Shown in pieces: positions 17,377 to 28,643 of a DNA stretch of 64,000 bases (positions within the stretch are counted from its first letter, which is position 1; every line of letters starts with the position of its first letter). Source of the DNA: Nocardioides bizhenqiangii (GTDB taxonomy: Bacteria; Actinomycetota; Actinomycetes; Propionibacteriales; Nocardioidaceae). The translations under genes and the position numbers were made by a program. The notes below the pieces were generated by a model. It saw nothing but the letters and a program-made list of their open reading frames with translations, was not told where the DNA came from and ran no database searches. The stretch lies in assembly GCF_034661235.1 (NCBI RefSeq), contig NZ_CP141059.1, positions 62,001 through 126,000 on the forward strand. Reading direction: 5' to 3'.

Positions 17377-18411
17377 ATGGACTTCGGTGTGGTGATCCAG
17401 ACCAACCCGCCTGCCTGGCGCACGGTCGGGCTCGCGAAGCAGGCGGAGGAGCACGGGTTCGACTACGTGTGGACCTTCGACTCCCACCTGCTGTGGCAGG
17501 AGCCCTACGTCATCTACAGCCAGATCCTCGCGGAGACGCGGCGGATCGTCGTCGGGCCGATGGTCACCAACCCGGCGACCCGGGACTGGACGGTCACGGC
17601 ATCGGTGTTCGCGACCCTCAACGAGATGTACGGCAACCGCACCGTGGTCGGCATCGGCCGCGGCGACTCCGCGGTACGCGTCCTCAACGGCAAGCCGACC
17701 ACCCTCAAGGAGGTGCGCGACGCGACCCACGTGATCCGGGAGCTCGGCAACTGCCGGCCGGTGGAGCACAACGGCTCGACGCTGCAGTTCCCGTGGGCGC
17801 GCACCTCGGAGCTCGAGGTGTGGATCGCCGCCTACGGTCCGCTGGCGCTGAAGACCGCAGGCGAGGCCGGCGACGGCTTCATCCTCCAGCTCGCCGACGT
17901 CGACGTCGCGAAGTGGATGATCACCCGGGTCCGGGAGGCCGCCGAGAACGCCGGCCGCGATCCCGACGCGCTGACGTTCTGCGTCGCCGCTCCGGCGTAC
18001 GTCGGCAGCGAGGACCAGATCGACCACATGCGCTCGCAGACCCGGTGGTTCGGTGGGATGGTCGGCAACCACATCGCCGACATCGTCTCCAAGTACGGCG
18101 AGGCGACGGCGGACAACGAGGGGTTCCCCCAGGTCCTCGTCGACTACATCAAGGGCCGCACCGGCTACGACTACAACACCCACGGCAAGGCCGACAACGA
18201 CCACGTCGACTTCGTGCCGGACGAGATCGTCGACCGGTTCTGCATCCTGGGCACCCCGGAGCAGCACGTCGCGAAGCTCGAGGAGCTGAGGGCGATCGGC
18301 GTCGACCAGTTCGCGGTCTACCTCCAGCACGACAACAAGGAGGAGACGATGCGGGTCTACGGCGAGTCGATCATGCCCCATCTCCGCGACCACATCACCG
18401 CCAAGGCTTGA
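17377..18411 (+). CDS. Luciferase-like (LLM) F420-dependent oxidoreductase, TIGR03842-like
   Basis: 344 aa TIM-barrel protein. MDFGVVIQTNPPAWRTVG at the start, HGFDYVWTFDSHLLWQEPY, VGPMVTNPATRD, VGIGRGDSAVR and WIAAYGPLALKTAGEAGDGF are the family blocks. I recognise it as close to the F420-dependent TIGR03842 subfamily. Such enzymes move hydride between F420 and C=C, C-OH or imine bonds. It sits exactly between the hydantoinase gene and the importer genes, where a pyrimidine-reducing enzyme would be expected, and no PydA/PreTA-type dehydrogenase is in the window. RutA, the pyrimidine oxygenase, belongs to the same superfamily but is a different subfamily. The substrate is unknown; AGAGGAAG precedes the ATG. 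Confidence 0.82.
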   Translation: MDFGVVIQTNPPAWRTVGLAKQAEEHGFDYVWTFDSHLLWQEPYVIYSQILAETRRIVVGPMVTNPATRDWTVTASVFATLNEMYGNRTVVGIGRGDSAVRVLNGKPTTLKEVRDATHVIRELGNCRPVEHNGSTLQFPWARTSELEVWIAAYGPLALKTAGEAGDGFILQLADVDVAKWMITRVREAAENAGRDPDALTFCVAAPAYVGSEDQIDHMRSQTRWFGGMVGNHIADIVSKYGEATADNEGFPQVLVDYIKGRTGYDYNTHGKADNDHVDFVPDEIVDRFCILGTPEQHVAKLEELRAIGVDQFAVYLQHDNKEETMRVYGESIMPHLRDHITAKA

Positions 18412-18416
18412 CCCCG

Positions 18417-19301
18417 TTGACTCAGATCTGGAACCGCTTCCGCGCGGTCTTCTTCGGCGTCCTCGGCGTGGCCGCCGTGGTCGCGACCTGGGACCTCTAC
18501 AAGGCGTTCGGCCCGGAGCAGGGCGTCCTGGTCGGCGACACCCGCGTGCTGCCGCGCACGACCGAGCTCGCGATGCCGCACTCCTGGGAGATGGTGCAGC
18601 GCTTCGGTGAGCCGGTCACCGGTCTGGCCGGGGCGCCCGACGCGTTCGAGGCGGTCTTCGAGGCCAGCATGTTCTCGCTCGGCCTGGCCGCCCGCGGCTG
18701 GGTGATCGGTGTCGTCGTCGGGATGCTGCTGGCGCTGCTGATGAGCCGGCTGCGGATCGTCGAGTCCGCGCTGCTGCCGTGGGTCATCCTCAGCCAGACC
18801 GTCCCCCTGATCGCGATCGCCCCGCTGGTCCGCCGCTGGGGCTCCGAGATCGAGATCGGCGGCTACCTGTGGAGCAGCGAGGACTCGGTCGCGGTGATCG
18901 CGGCGTACCTCGCGTTCTTCCCCGTCGCCGTCGGAGCCCTGCGCGGCCTCAAGTCGCCGGACAAGACGCACCTCGACCTGATGCGGTCCTACGGCGTCGG
19001 CTGGTGGCGCACGCTGCTGACCCTCCGGCTGCCGTCGTCGATCCCCTACCTGCTGCCGGCGCTCCGGCTCGCCGCCGCCAGCGCGGTCATCGGCGCCGTC
19101 GTCGCCGAGGTCTCGATCGGCCTCAAGGGCGGCCTCGGCCGGATGGTCATCGACTACGCCGTCGCCGCCTCCGGCGACCCGGCCAAGCCCTGGGCGCCGA
19201 TCTTCGGCGCGGTCGCGGTCGGCCTGGTCGCCGCCGGCGCGATCGGCCTGCTCGGCCTCGCTCTCCGCCCGTTCCGACTCACAGGAGTGCCCTCCCGATG
19301 A
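18417..19301 (+). CDS. ABC transporter permease (SsuC/ThiX type)
   Basis: About 294 aa with an N-terminal membrane helix (AVFFGVLGVAAVVATWDLY) and four or five more segments, including GWVIGVVVGMLLALLM and the cytoplasmic loop LMRSYGVGWWRTLLTLRLPSSIPYLLPAL (EAA-type). The start is uncertain. TTG 18417 is chosen because AAGG lies ten bases upstream, while TTG 18408 would overlap the preceding stop. It overlaps the ATPase gene by ATGA. With the second permease it likely forms a heterodimeric pore for the taurine/nitrate/hydroxymethylpyrimidine class of importers. Confidence 0.85.
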   Translation: MTQIWNRFRAVFFGVLGVAAVVATWDLYKAFGPEQGVLVGDTRVLPRTTELAMPHSWEMVQRFGEPVTGLAGAPDAFEAVFEASMFSLGLAARGWVIGVVVGMLLALLMSRLRIVESALLPWVILSQTVPLIAIAPLVRRWGSEIEIGGYLWSSEDSVAVIAAYLAFFPVAVGALRGLKSPDKTHLDLMRSYGVGWWRTLLTLRLPSSIPYLLPALRLAAASAVIGAVVAEVSIGLKGGLGRMVIDYAVAASGDPAKPWAPIFGAVAVGLVAAGAIGLLGLALRPFRLTGVPSR

Positions 19302-20134
19302 CCGAAGCCGCCATCACCGTCACCGGCGTCGACCGGATCTTCGGCAAGGGCCGCAAGGAGGTCGTCGCGCTGAGGGACGTCGACCTCACCGTGGCCGACG
19401 GCGAGTTCGTGTCGCTGATCGGGCCGAGCGGCTGTGGCAAGAGCACGCTGCTTCGACTGGTCGCCGACCTCGACACCGCAACGTCGGGGGACATCAGGGT
19501 CTTCGGCAAGGTCGCCCGCCAGGCCCGGCTCGACCAGGACTACGGCATCGCCTTCCAGCAGGCGGGCCTGCTCCCGTGGCGCACGGTCACCGGCAACATC
19601 GAGCTCCCGCTCAAGCTCCACGGCGCCGACGCGTCGTTGCGCAAGGCGCGGGTCGCCGAGCTGATCGAGCTGGTGGGCCTCACCGAGTTCGCCAAGAGCC
19701 ACCCCGACCAGCTCTCGGGCGGCATGCAGCAGCGGGTCGCCATCGCCCGCGCGCTGGCGGAGAGCCCGCGGCTGCTGCTCATGGACGAGCCGTTCGGCGC
19801 GCTCGACGAGATCACCCGTGAGCGGATGCAGAACGAGCTGGTGCGGATCTGTGCCGAGACCGGCGCCGCCGTGCTGTTCGTCACCCACTCCATCCCCGAG
19901 GCGGTCTTCCTCTCCGACCGGGTGGTCGTGATGTCGCCACGACCGGGGCGGATCACCGGGGTGGTCGATGTCCGCGCCGACGGGCTGACCGGCGCGCACG
20001 ACCGCACCGAGCGGGCGCGGGACGAGGAAGGGTTCTTCCGCGCGGTGGCCGACGTCCGAGCCCTTCTGCACGGCGGGGAAGGCGCACTGGCAGAGACCGG
20101 GCCGGCTGGTGTGGACTCGGTGGACGTGCGATGA
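19298..20134 (+). CDS. ABC transporter ATPase (SsuB/TauB/ThiZ type)
   Basis: 278 aa with Walker A GPSGCGKST (residues 42-50), Q-loop AFQQAGLLPWRTV, signature LSGGMQQRVAIARAL, Walker B LLLMDEPFGALDE and H-loop VTHSI. The pattern LPWRTV, then the short loops, is characteristic of the nitrate/sulfonate/taurine importers. It energises uptake by the two permeases encoded on either side. The ATG overlaps the upstream stop (ATGA), and AGGAG lies inside the upstream coding end. Confidence 0.95.
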   Translation: MTEAAITVTGVDRIFGKGRKEVVALRDVDLTVADGEFVSLIGPSGCGKSTLLRLVADLDTATSGDIRVFGKVARQARLDQDYGIAFQQAGLLPWRTVTGNIELPLKLHGADASLRKARVAELIELVGLTEFAKSHPDQLSGGMQQRVAIARALAESPRLLLMDEPFGALDEITRERMQNELVRICAETGAAVLFVTHSIPEAVFLSDRVVVMSPRPGRITGVVDVRADGLTGAHDRTERARDEEGFFRAVADVRALLHGGEGALAETGPAGVDSVDVR

Positions 20135-20952
20135 CGACCGCTGTCGACCCCGTCGCCGCGGGCCGCGTCACCCGCCCCCGACTCCCGATCACCGAGGTCC
20201 GGTGGAGCACGATCGTCGCGCCCCTGGTGCTGGGCGCACTCGTGATCCTCGCGTGGGAGGTGCTGGTGGAGCAGGCCGACATCGAGCCGTTCATCCTCCC
20301 GGCGCCGAGCGCGATCTGGGAGCAGGTCACCGCGAACACCGAGAACATCGTCGACGGCTCCATCGTCACCGGTCGCAACGCGTTGATCGGGATGCTCGCC
20401 GGCGCCGTGATCGGGGTCATCGGCGCCGCAGTGGCAGGGTCGTTCCGGTTCGTCGACCAGATGGCGGCCCCCGTCGTCGCCGCCCTCGCGGTGATCCCGA
20501 TCGTCGCTCTCGCGCCGGTCCTCTACTCGATGTTCGGCGCCGCGGTGAACACCGGCCGGATCATCGTGGCCGGCGTCTCCGTCGCGGTCCCGGTCTACCT
20601 CAACACCCTGCGCGGCATCCGGCAGGTCAGTGCCGTCCACCGTGACCTGATGACGGCGTACGCCGCCCGTCCGTTCCAGGTCATCCGCACGGTGACGCTG
20701 CCCACCGCGACGCCCTACGTGTTCACCGGCCTGCGGGTCGCGTCGTCCCTCGCCGTGATCGCCGCCCTGATCGCGGAGTACTTCGGCGGCCCCATCGGCG
20801 GGCTCGGCAAGTCGATCACGTCCTCGGCCGCGAGCAGCAACTACCCGCTCGCGTGGGCCTACGTGTTCGGGTCGATCGTCCTCGGCCTGCTGTTCTACGT
20901 CGTCACCCTGCTGGTCGAGCTGTGGTTCTCACGCCACCACAGGCCCGCATGA
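20131..20952 (+). CDS. ABC transporter permease, second subunit
   Basis: 273 aa with about six membrane segments (VLGALVILAWEVLV, GMLAGAVIGVIGAAVAG, AAPVVAALAVIPIVALAPVLY and so on) and the ATPase-contact loop MTAYAARPFQVIRTVTLPTATPYVF. The segment LAVIPIVALAPVLYSMFG is typical of the SsuC/TauC/ThiX permeases. It overlaps the ATPase gene by ATGA. Two different permeases in one importer imply an asymmetric channel. Confidence 0.93.
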   Translation: MTTAVDPVAAGRVTRPRLPITEVRWSTIVAPLVLGALVILAWEVLVEQADIEPFILPAPSAIWEQVTANTENIVDGSIVTGRNALIGMLAGAVIGVIGAAVAGSFRFVDQMAAPVVAALAVIPIVALAPVLYSMFGAAVNTGRIIVAGVSVAVPVYLNTLRGIRQVSAVHRDLMTAYAARPFQVIRTVTLPTATPYVFTGLRVASSLAVIAALIAEYFGGPIGGLGKSITSSAASSNYPLAWAYVFGSIVLGLLFYVVTLLVELWFSRHHRPA

Positions 20953-20995
20953 ACCCCCACGATTCTCGAGATCTGCACAGAAACAGGAGAAGCAA

Positions 20996-22180
20996 ATGAG
21001 GAGAAGCCTGAAGCTGGGCGCGGCCACCGTCGCGCTCGCCCTGGTCATGACCGGCTGTGGTGACGACGACGACGGCGGCTCGTCGTCCGAGGTCGAGGTC
21101 CAGCAGAGCGAGGACTGCGCGACGCGCACCAAGGAGGCCCGGGACGCCGGTGAGCTCCAGGAGGTCTCCCTCCAGCTCCAGTGGGTGTCGCAGGCGCAGT
21201 TCGCCGGCTACTACGCCGCCGTCGCCGAGTGCTACTACGTCGACGAGGGTCTCGACGTCAACATCATCGAGGGCGGCGTCGACATCGTGCCGCAGGACGT
21301 GCTCGCGTCCGGCGACGTCGACTACGCGATCTCGTGGGTGCCGAAGGTGCTCGGCTCGATCGAGCAGGGCGCCGGCATCACCAACGTCGCGCAGATCTTC
21401 GAGCGCAGCGCCACGACCCAGATCTCCTTCAAGAACAAGGACATCGCCGAACCGGCCGACCTCAAGGGCAAGAACGTCGGCAGCTGGGGCTTCGGCAACG
21501 AGTGGGAGCTGTTCGCCGGGATGCAGTCCGCCGGCGTCACCGTCGAGGACATCAACCTGGTCCAGCAGGCGTTCGACATGAACGCCTTCCTGGCCGGCGA
21601 CATCGACGCCGCACAGGCGATGACCTACAACGAGTACGCGCAGGTCCTCGAGACGAAGAACCCCGACACCGGCGAGCTCTACACGCCCGAGGACCTCAAC
21701 GTCATCAACTGGAACGACGTCGGCACCGCGATGCTCCAGGACGCGATCTGGGCAACGACGGAGAAGCTCTCCGACCCCGACTACGAGGAGCAGACGGTCT
21801 CCTTCATCAAGGCCTCGATCAAGGGCTGGGCGTTCGTGCGGGACAACCCGGAGGACGCCGCCGACATCGTCGCCGCGTCCGGCTCCGAGCTCGGCCAGAG
21901 TCACCAGCTCTGGATGGCCAACGAGATCAACAAGCTGATCTGGCCCTCGACGAACGGCGTCGGGATCATCGACGAAGCTGCCTGGGCGCAGACCGTCGAC
22001 ATCGCCCTCAACACGGAGAACGAGACCGGCGCGACCATCATCACCGAGCAGCCGCCGGAGTCGGCCTACACCAACGAGTACGTCGAACAGGCGCTCGCCG
22101 AGCTCGAGGAGGAGGACGTCGACACCATCGGCGCCGACTATGAGCCGATCGAAGTGACGCTGAAAGAGGGTGGCCGGTGA
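20996..22180 (+). CDS. ABC substrate-binding lipoprotein (NMT1/THI5/SsuA-like)
   Basis: 394 aa. The signal peptide RRSLKLGAATVALALVMTGC has a lipobox Cys followed by an acidic linker (GDDDDGGSS). The body starts VSLQLQWVSQAQFAGYYAAV and contains ASGDVDYAISW and DLKGKNVGSWGFGNEWELF, the pattern of NMT1/THI5-like periplasmic proteins. That family binds 4-amino-5-hydroxymethyl-2-methylpyrimidine and related compounds, as well as sulfonates and nitrate. With dihydropyrimidinase genes in the same operon, a pyrimidine, dihydropyrimidine or hydantoin ligand is the reasonable guess. AGGAG precedes the ATG. Confidence 0.9.
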   Translation: MRRSLKLGAATVALALVMTGCGDDDDGGSSSEVEVQQSEDCATRTKEARDAGELQEVSLQLQWVSQAQFAGYYAAVAECYYVDEGLDVNIIEGGVDIVPQDVLASGDVDYAISWVPKVLGSIEQGAGITNVAQIFERSATTQISFKNKDIAEPADLKGKNVGSWGFGNEWELFAGMQSAGVTVEDINLVQQAFDMNAFLAGDIDAAQAMTYNEYAQVLETKNPDTGELYTPEDLNVINWNDVGTAMLQDAIWATTEKLSDPDYEEQTVSFIKASIKGWAFVRDNPEDAADIVAASGSELGQSHQLWMANEINKLIWPSTNGVGIIDEAAWAQTVDIALNTENETGATIITEQPPESAYTNEYVEQALAELEEEDVDTIGADYEPIEVTLKEGGR

Positions 22181-23496
22181 CTGTGACGGCCGATCTCAAC
22201 GCCCGCACCACGGAGCTCGACCAGGGGCACGTGTTCCACTCGTGGTCGGCGCAGGGCGGTCTCGCCCTGCTGCCGATCGCGGGTGGGCAGGGCAGCCGGG
22301 TCTGGGACCACTCCGGGCGCAGCTACCTGGACTTCTCCAGCCAGCTGGTCAACGTCAACATCGGGCACCAGCACCCGGCCGTGGTGGCGGCCATCCAGGA
22401 GCAGGCCGCGACCCTCGCCACCATCGGGCCGGCCACCGCCAACCTCACCCGCGGGGTCGCCGCGCAGCGGATCGCCGCCCGGGCACCCGAGGGCTTCAAC
22501 AAGGTGTTCTTCACCAACGGCGGCGCCGACGCGATCGAGAACGCCATCCGGATGGCACGTCTGCACACCGGCCGCGACAAGGTCGTGTCGACGTACCGCT
22601 CCTACCACGGCAACACCGGCGGCGCGATCGTCGCGACCGGAGACTGGAGGCGGATCCCCAACGAGTACGCGCGGGCGCACGTCCACGTGTTCGGGCCCTA
22701 CCTCTACCGCTCCGAGTTCTGGGCGACCACGCCGGAGCAGGAGAGCGAGCGGGCTCTGCAGCACCTGCGGCGGGTGATCGAGAGCGAGGGTCCGGCCAGT
22801 GTCGCCGCGATCCTGCTCGAGACCATCCCCGGCACCGCCGGGGTCCTGATGCCCCCGCCGGGCTACCTGGCGGGAGCGCGGGCGCTGGCGGACGAGTTCG
22901 GGATCATGTTGATCCTCGACGAGGTGATGGCCGGGTTCGGGCGCACGGGCGAGTGGCTGGCGCTCGATGCGTTCGGCGTCGTGCCCGACCTGATCGCCTT
23001 CGCCAAGGGGGTCAACTCCGGCTACGTCCCGGTGGGCGGCGTGATCATCAGCGACCCGATCGCGCGCACCTTCGACGACCGGGTGTTCCCGGGCGGCCTC
23101 ACCTACAGCGGCCACCCGCTGGCGGCCGCCTCCATCGTGGCGTCGATGGACGCGATGGAGAGCGAGGGCATCGTCACTCACGCGAAGCAGGTCGGCGCCG
23201 ATGTCATCGGTCCGGGCCTCGCGACGCTGGCCGACAAGCACCCGGTTGTCGGAGAGGTCCGCGGCACCGGCGTGTTCTGGGCGATCGAGCTGGTCGCCGA
23301 CCCCACGACCCGCGAGCCGTTGTCCGCGGCGCTGATGGGCCGGGCGAAGGGCGAGCTCGTCAGCCGTGGCGTGCTGCCGTTCATCGCCGACAACCGCATC
23401 CATGTCGTACCCCCGTGCGTGGTCACCGAAGACGAGGTGGCCGAGGCGATGGTGGCGTACGACGAAGTCCTGACCCTGCTCGACGAGGAGCTATGA
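22177..23496 (+). CDS. Class III aminotransferase (probable beta-alanine / 3-aminoisobutyrate transaminase)
   Basis: 439 aa, omega-transaminase type. ILDEVMAGFGRTGEW carries the Asp that holds the PLP ring nitrogen, and K277 in AFAKGVNSGYVPVGG is the Schiff-base lysine. GSRVWDHSGRSYLDFSSQLVN begins the family core. In this operon it should convert beta-alanine to malonate semialdehyde, or 3-aminoisobutyrate to methylmalonate semialdehyde, with pyruvate or 2-oxoglutarate as acceptor. GTG 22177 overlaps the previous stop (GTGA). The amino-donor range cannot be read from sequence. Confidence 0.9.
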   Translation: MTVTADLNARTTELDQGHVFHSWSAQGGLALLPIAGGQGSRVWDHSGRSYLDFSSQLVNVNIGHQHPAVVAAIQEQAATLATIGPATANLTRGVAAQRIAARAPEGFNKVFFTNGGADAIENAIRMARLHTGRDKVVSTYRSYHGNTGGAIVATGDWRRIPNEYARAHVHVFGPYLYRSEFWATTPEQESERALQHLRRVIESEGPASVAAILLETIPGTAGVLMPPPGYLAGARALADEFGIMLILDEVMAGFGRTGEWLALDAFGVVPDLIAFAKGVNSGYVPVGGVIISDPIARTFDDRVFPGGLTYSGHPLAAASIVASMDAMESEGIVTHAKQVGADVIGPGLATLADKHPVVGEVRGTGVFWAIELVADPTTREPLSAALMGRAKGELVSRGVLPFIADNRIHVVPPCVVTEDEVAEAMVAYDEVLTLLDEEL

Positions 23497-23497
23497 G

Positions 23498-24991
<1,494 letters not shown>

Positions 24992-26142
24992 CGTAGGCGC
25001 AGGCGCGAACCGCCCCGCCATCAGCAGCAGCACCGGGGTCAGCAGCAGCGGAAGGAGGAACATGGCGCGGTGGCCGACCTGCTCGGCGACGACCGCGATG
25101 GTGACTGCCGCGACCAGGTAGCCGACGTAGTTGGAGACGTTGACCCGCGCGAGTGCCTGGCCGCCGCCCTCGGGGTCGAGATGACCCGCCGCCACCATCG
25201 ACAGCGGCGGGATCATCGCGAGGCCGGCGCCGAGCAGGGCGAAGCCCGCGATCGTGACCGGCACCGACGGTGCGGCGGCGACGAGGGCGACCGCGAGGAA
25301 CGCGACCGCACCGCTCGCGCGCACGGTTGCCACCGCGCCGATCCGGCGGACCACCGCGTCGCCGACCAGCCGGGTCAGCAGGAGGACGGCCTGCTAGGCG
25401 GTGAACGCGAGGGCCGCGGCACTCTCCGACGCCGAGAGCCCGTCGGTCAGGTAGATGCCGCCCCACGCCGAGGTCGCGGAGTCCAGGAACCACATCACGA
25501 ACGTCGGGATCGCGAGCAGGAGCACCGGCCACCACGGGACGCGCGGCCGGCCCTCGCCGCCGGCGGCCGTCGTACCGTCGATCGGGTCGTGGGCCAGCAG
25601 GTCGCGGCACAGCAGACCGTTGAGCAGCAACCCGACGGCGCTGACGGCGAGGAGGGTCGGCAGCAGTGACCAGTCGAGCTCCAGGCTGATCGTCGCGTAG
25701 ACGCCGCCGACGACGGCTCCGAGGCTCCACATGCCGTGGAAGCCGACCATGATGCTCCGGCCGTACTGGTCCTGGATGCCCACGCCCTGCATGTTCATGG
25801 TCGCGTCGACGGCGCCGACACAGAGACCGTACGAGCACGTCGTCACCAGCAGGCCACCGAGGCTGTGGGGCACCGCGATCAGGGCGATGCACACCGAGGC
25901 GGCGGCCAGCGCGAGGCGGAGCACGACGGCGCTGCCCCATCGCGCGGCGGCGTATCCCGCGAGCACGCTGCCGATGCCGGACAGCACGGCGACGGTGCCG
26001 AGCACCGCCAGCACCTCGTAGTCGCTGAGGTCGAACCGGTCCTTGATCGTCGGGAGCCGGGTGATCAGCGAGGCGAACCCGAACCCCTGGATCCCGAAGG
26101 CCGCGAAGCACGAGCGCCGGGCTCGACTCACAGGCTGGTCCA

Positions 26143-27348
26143 TCACAAGAAGGCCTTGCCCTCACCACGGTAGGTGGGCGCGGTGCCGACCACCTCACCA
26201 TCGGCGACCAGGTGCAGTGCGTCGACGTGCTCGCACACCTCGCCGGCCTTGGTGTGCCGGAACCAGACCCGGTCGCCGATCCGCAGCTGCGCTGCTGCCG
26301 CGCCCGTCAGCGGGGTCTGCACCTCGCCGGCTCCCTCGGCCGGCACCAGCTCCAGGCCTCGCGGCCACACCGGCGTGGGCAGCCGGTCGGGGCCGATCGC
26401 GCCGGACGCGACCCAGCCCCCGCCGAGCACGGTCGCGTGCCGTGGCGAGGGACGGCGTACGACGGACAGCGCGAAGTGGACGGCCGGCTGCGGCCGGAAC
26501 CGCCGGTAGTGGTCGAACAGGTGGGGCCCGAACAGCCCGGACCCTGCGGCGATCTCGGTGACCGCGGCCTCGGCCGCGGTGCTCTCGATGCTGCCGGTGC
26601 CGCCGCCGTTGACGAACTCGAGCGGTGCCACCTCCCGCACCGCGGCGACGGCGGCCGCCCGCCGCCCGGCCAGCTCGCGCGCGGACAGCCGCTGCATCGC
26701 CCGCACGGCGTGCTTCCTCAGGCCGGGCTGGTTGTCGCCCACTCCAGCGATCTGGCCCTCGTAGGCCATCAACCCGACCAGCGTGAACCGGGGGTGGTCG
26801 ACGACCGACTGTGCGAGCGCCGCCGCCTCCGCGGGTGTGTGCGTGGGCGAGCGCCGGGCGCCGAGGTGCACCCTGCCGCCGACCAGCCGCAGCGACGCGT
26901 CGAGCTCGACGCAGACGCGGATCGGCGGCCCGCCGGGACCGATCGCCGCCGCCGTGAGCTCGAGCTGCTCGATGCTGTCGATCATCAGGGTGACCCGTGA
27001 CGCGAGCAGCTCGTCGCCCGCCAGCAGGGCCAGCGCGGCGCGGTCGACGCTCGGATAGCCGACCACCACGTCGTCGATGTCGCGGGCCAGCCACAGCGCC
27101 TCCGGCAGCGTGAAGGCGAGGACGCCGGCATAGCCCGGCAGCGCAAGGGTGCGGCTGATCACCTCACGGCACCGCACCGACTTGCTGGCGACCCGGATCG
27201 GCGTGCCGGCTGCGCGGCGGACCAGGTCCTCGGCGTTGGCGTGGAACGCACCGAGGTCGAGGACGGCGTACGGCGTCTCCAGGTCGGCCGTGGCGCGGGC
27301 GAGGTCGTCGTACGACGTGGGTCCGGTCGCTGTGGTCTGCAGGGTCAC
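26143..27348 (-). CDS. PLP-dependent amino acid deaminase/aldolase (fold type III, D-threonine-aldolase-like)
   Basis: 401 aa with an alanine-racemase-type N-terminal barrel. PYAVLDLGAFHANAEDLVRR leads to the PLP lysine K56 in RVASKSVRCR. The C-terminal beta domain carries the metal-binding HxD pair H374-x-D376 in EVCEHVDAL, as in D-threonine aldolases and D-serine dehydratases. It probably cleaves or deaminates a D-beta-hydroxy-amino acid. The gene overlaps the upstream oxidase gene by ATGA (27345-27348) and is coupled to the MFS gene downstream. I recall this oxidase/aldolase pair as common in Nocardioidaceae, but its physiological substrate is not known to me. Confidence 0.85.
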   Translation of the reverse strand: MTLQTTATGPTSYDDLARATADLETPYAVLDLGAFHANAEDLVRRAAGTPIRVASKSVRCREVISRTLALPGYAGVLAFTLPEALWLARDIDDVVVGYPSVDRAALALLAGDELLASRVTLMIDSIEQLELTAAAIGPGGPPIRVCVELDASLRLVGGRVHLGARRSPTHTPAEAAALAQSVVDHPRFTLVGLMAYEGQIAGVGDNQPGLRKHAVRAMQRLSARELAGRRAAAVAAVREVAPLEFVNGGGTGSIESTAAEAAVTEIAAGSGLFGPHLFDHYRRFRPQPAVHFALSVVRRPSPRHATVLGGGWVASGAIGPDRLPTPVWPRGLELVPAEGAGEVQTPLTGAAAAQLRIGDRVWFRHTKAGEVCEHVDALHLVADGEVVGTAPTYRGEGKAFL

Positions 27349-28643
27349 GCTCCCAGCACCCGCTCCAGGTAGGGGTTGGCGAAGACCCGGGTTGGGTCCA
27401 GCTCGTCGCGCAGGGCGACGAAGTCGTCGAACCTCGGGAGCCGCTCGCGCAGACCCTCGGCGTCGAGCCGGTGCAGCTTGGCCCAGTGCGGTCGCCCGCC
27501 GACGGCGCCGAGGACGTCCTCACAGATGCCGAACCACCGCTCGTGCGGCATCCGGTGGTACTGGTGGAACGCGACCACGGCCGAGTCGCGGTCATAGGCC
27601 GGCGACAGCCAGATGTCGTCGTGGCGGACGAACCGCACCTCGAACGGGAACGACACCGGCTCGTCGTGCGTGTCGACCCAGTGCTTGAGCTCTCGGAGCG
27701 CCGGCACCAGCGCCGCCCGCGGGATGAAGTACTCACCCTCCCGGAACCGGACGTTGCGCTGCGAGGCGAAGACATTGGGGGCGAGGTCGGTGAAGTCGCG
27801 CGCGGTCACGGCCCTGGTCACGAGCCGGGTGATGCCGGGGACCAGCCGGGGGAATCGGGTGCCGGCCCGCAGCATCGCCTCGAAGCCGACGTTGGTGACG
27901 ATCCGGTCGTCCACCGTCCGGGCGAACGCGCTCATCGGGCGCAGCTCGGTGTCGCCGGGCAGCCGCTCGAACCGGCGGGTCAGCGCGGTCGTGGTGTGCG
28001 GGAACCAGAAGAACTCGAAGTGGTCGTTCTCGTCGACGAGGTCGTCGACCCGCTCGAGCACGTCGTCGAGCGGCACCGGCGCGTCCACGGCGCGGAGGGC
28101 GTAGAGCGGGACGCACTGGAGCGTCACCTTGGTGATGACGCCGAGCGCGCCGATCGACACCCGCGCCGCCTCGAAGAGGTCGGGGCGCTCGGCCGCCGAG
28201 CACTGCACGACGGAGCCGTCGGCCAGCACCAGCTCCAGTCCTCGCACCTGCGTGGAGATGCTGCCGAACCCAGCGCCGCTGCCGTGCGTGGCGGTCGACA
28301 CCGCGCCGGCGATCGTCTGCCGGTCTATATCGCCGAGGATCTCCATCGCCAGGCCGTGCTGCGCGAGCAGTGGGTTGAGCCGGTGCAGAGGGATGCCTGC
28401 GTCGACCGTGACCAGCCCGGTCACGTTGTCGACCGACTGCAGGCCGGCGAGCCGGTCCGGGAGCAGCTGGACCCCGGGCGCCACGGCCACGCCGGTGAAG
28501 GAGTGGCCCGACCCGACCGCCTTGACCGGGAGGCCGTCGCGGGCCGCCAGCTTCACCTCGGCCGCCACCTCCTCGGCCGAGCCGGGCGCAACGGTGCGCG
28601 CAGGGTTCACCTGCTCCGTGCGCGCCCAGTTCTGCCAGGTCAT
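27345..28643 (-). CDS. FAD-linked sugar-lactone oxidase (D-arabinono-1,4-lactone oxidase family)
   Basis: 432 aa. The FAD-binding PCMH domain (about 10-190) has VKAVGSGHSFTGVAVAPG and GAVSTATHGSGAGFGS. The C-terminal ALO domain ends with GGRPHWAKLHRLDAEGLRER, holding the His-Trp-x-Lys typical of aldonolactone and alditol oxidases. It oxidises a sugar lactone or polyol with O2. The ATG at 28643 directly follows a TTGACC-N18-CATGCT promoter with only six bases between, so the mRNA is probably leaderless. It heads a three-gene operon with the deaminase/aldolase and the broken MFS gene. Confidence 0.9.
   Translation of the reverse strand: MTWQNWARTEQVNPARTVAPGSAEEVAAEVKLAARDGLPVKAVGSGHSFTGVAVAPGVQLLPDRLAGLQSVDNVTGLVTVDAGIPLHRLNPLLAQHGLAMEILGDIDRQTIAGAVSTATHGSGAGFGSISTQVRGLELVLADGSVVQCSAAERPDLFEAARVSIGALGVITKVTLQCVPLYALRAVDAPVPLDDVLERVDDLVDENDHFEFFWFPHTTTALTRRFERLPGDTELRPMSAFARTVDDRIVTNVGFEAMLRAGTRFPRLVPGITRLVTRAVTARDFTDLAPNVFASQRNVRFREGEYFIPRAALVPALRELKHWVDTHDEPVSFPFEVRFVRHDDIWLSPAYDRDSAVVAFHQYHRMPHERWFGICEDVLGAVGGRPHWAKLHRLDAEGLRERLPRFDDFVALRDELDPTRVFANPYLERVLGA

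Noticed and set aside
25394..25396. TAG read as pyrrolysine
   Set aside because: No pylBCD, pylS or pylT-like sequence is seen and actinobacteria of this kind are not known to use it; a nonsense change or sequencing error is simpler.
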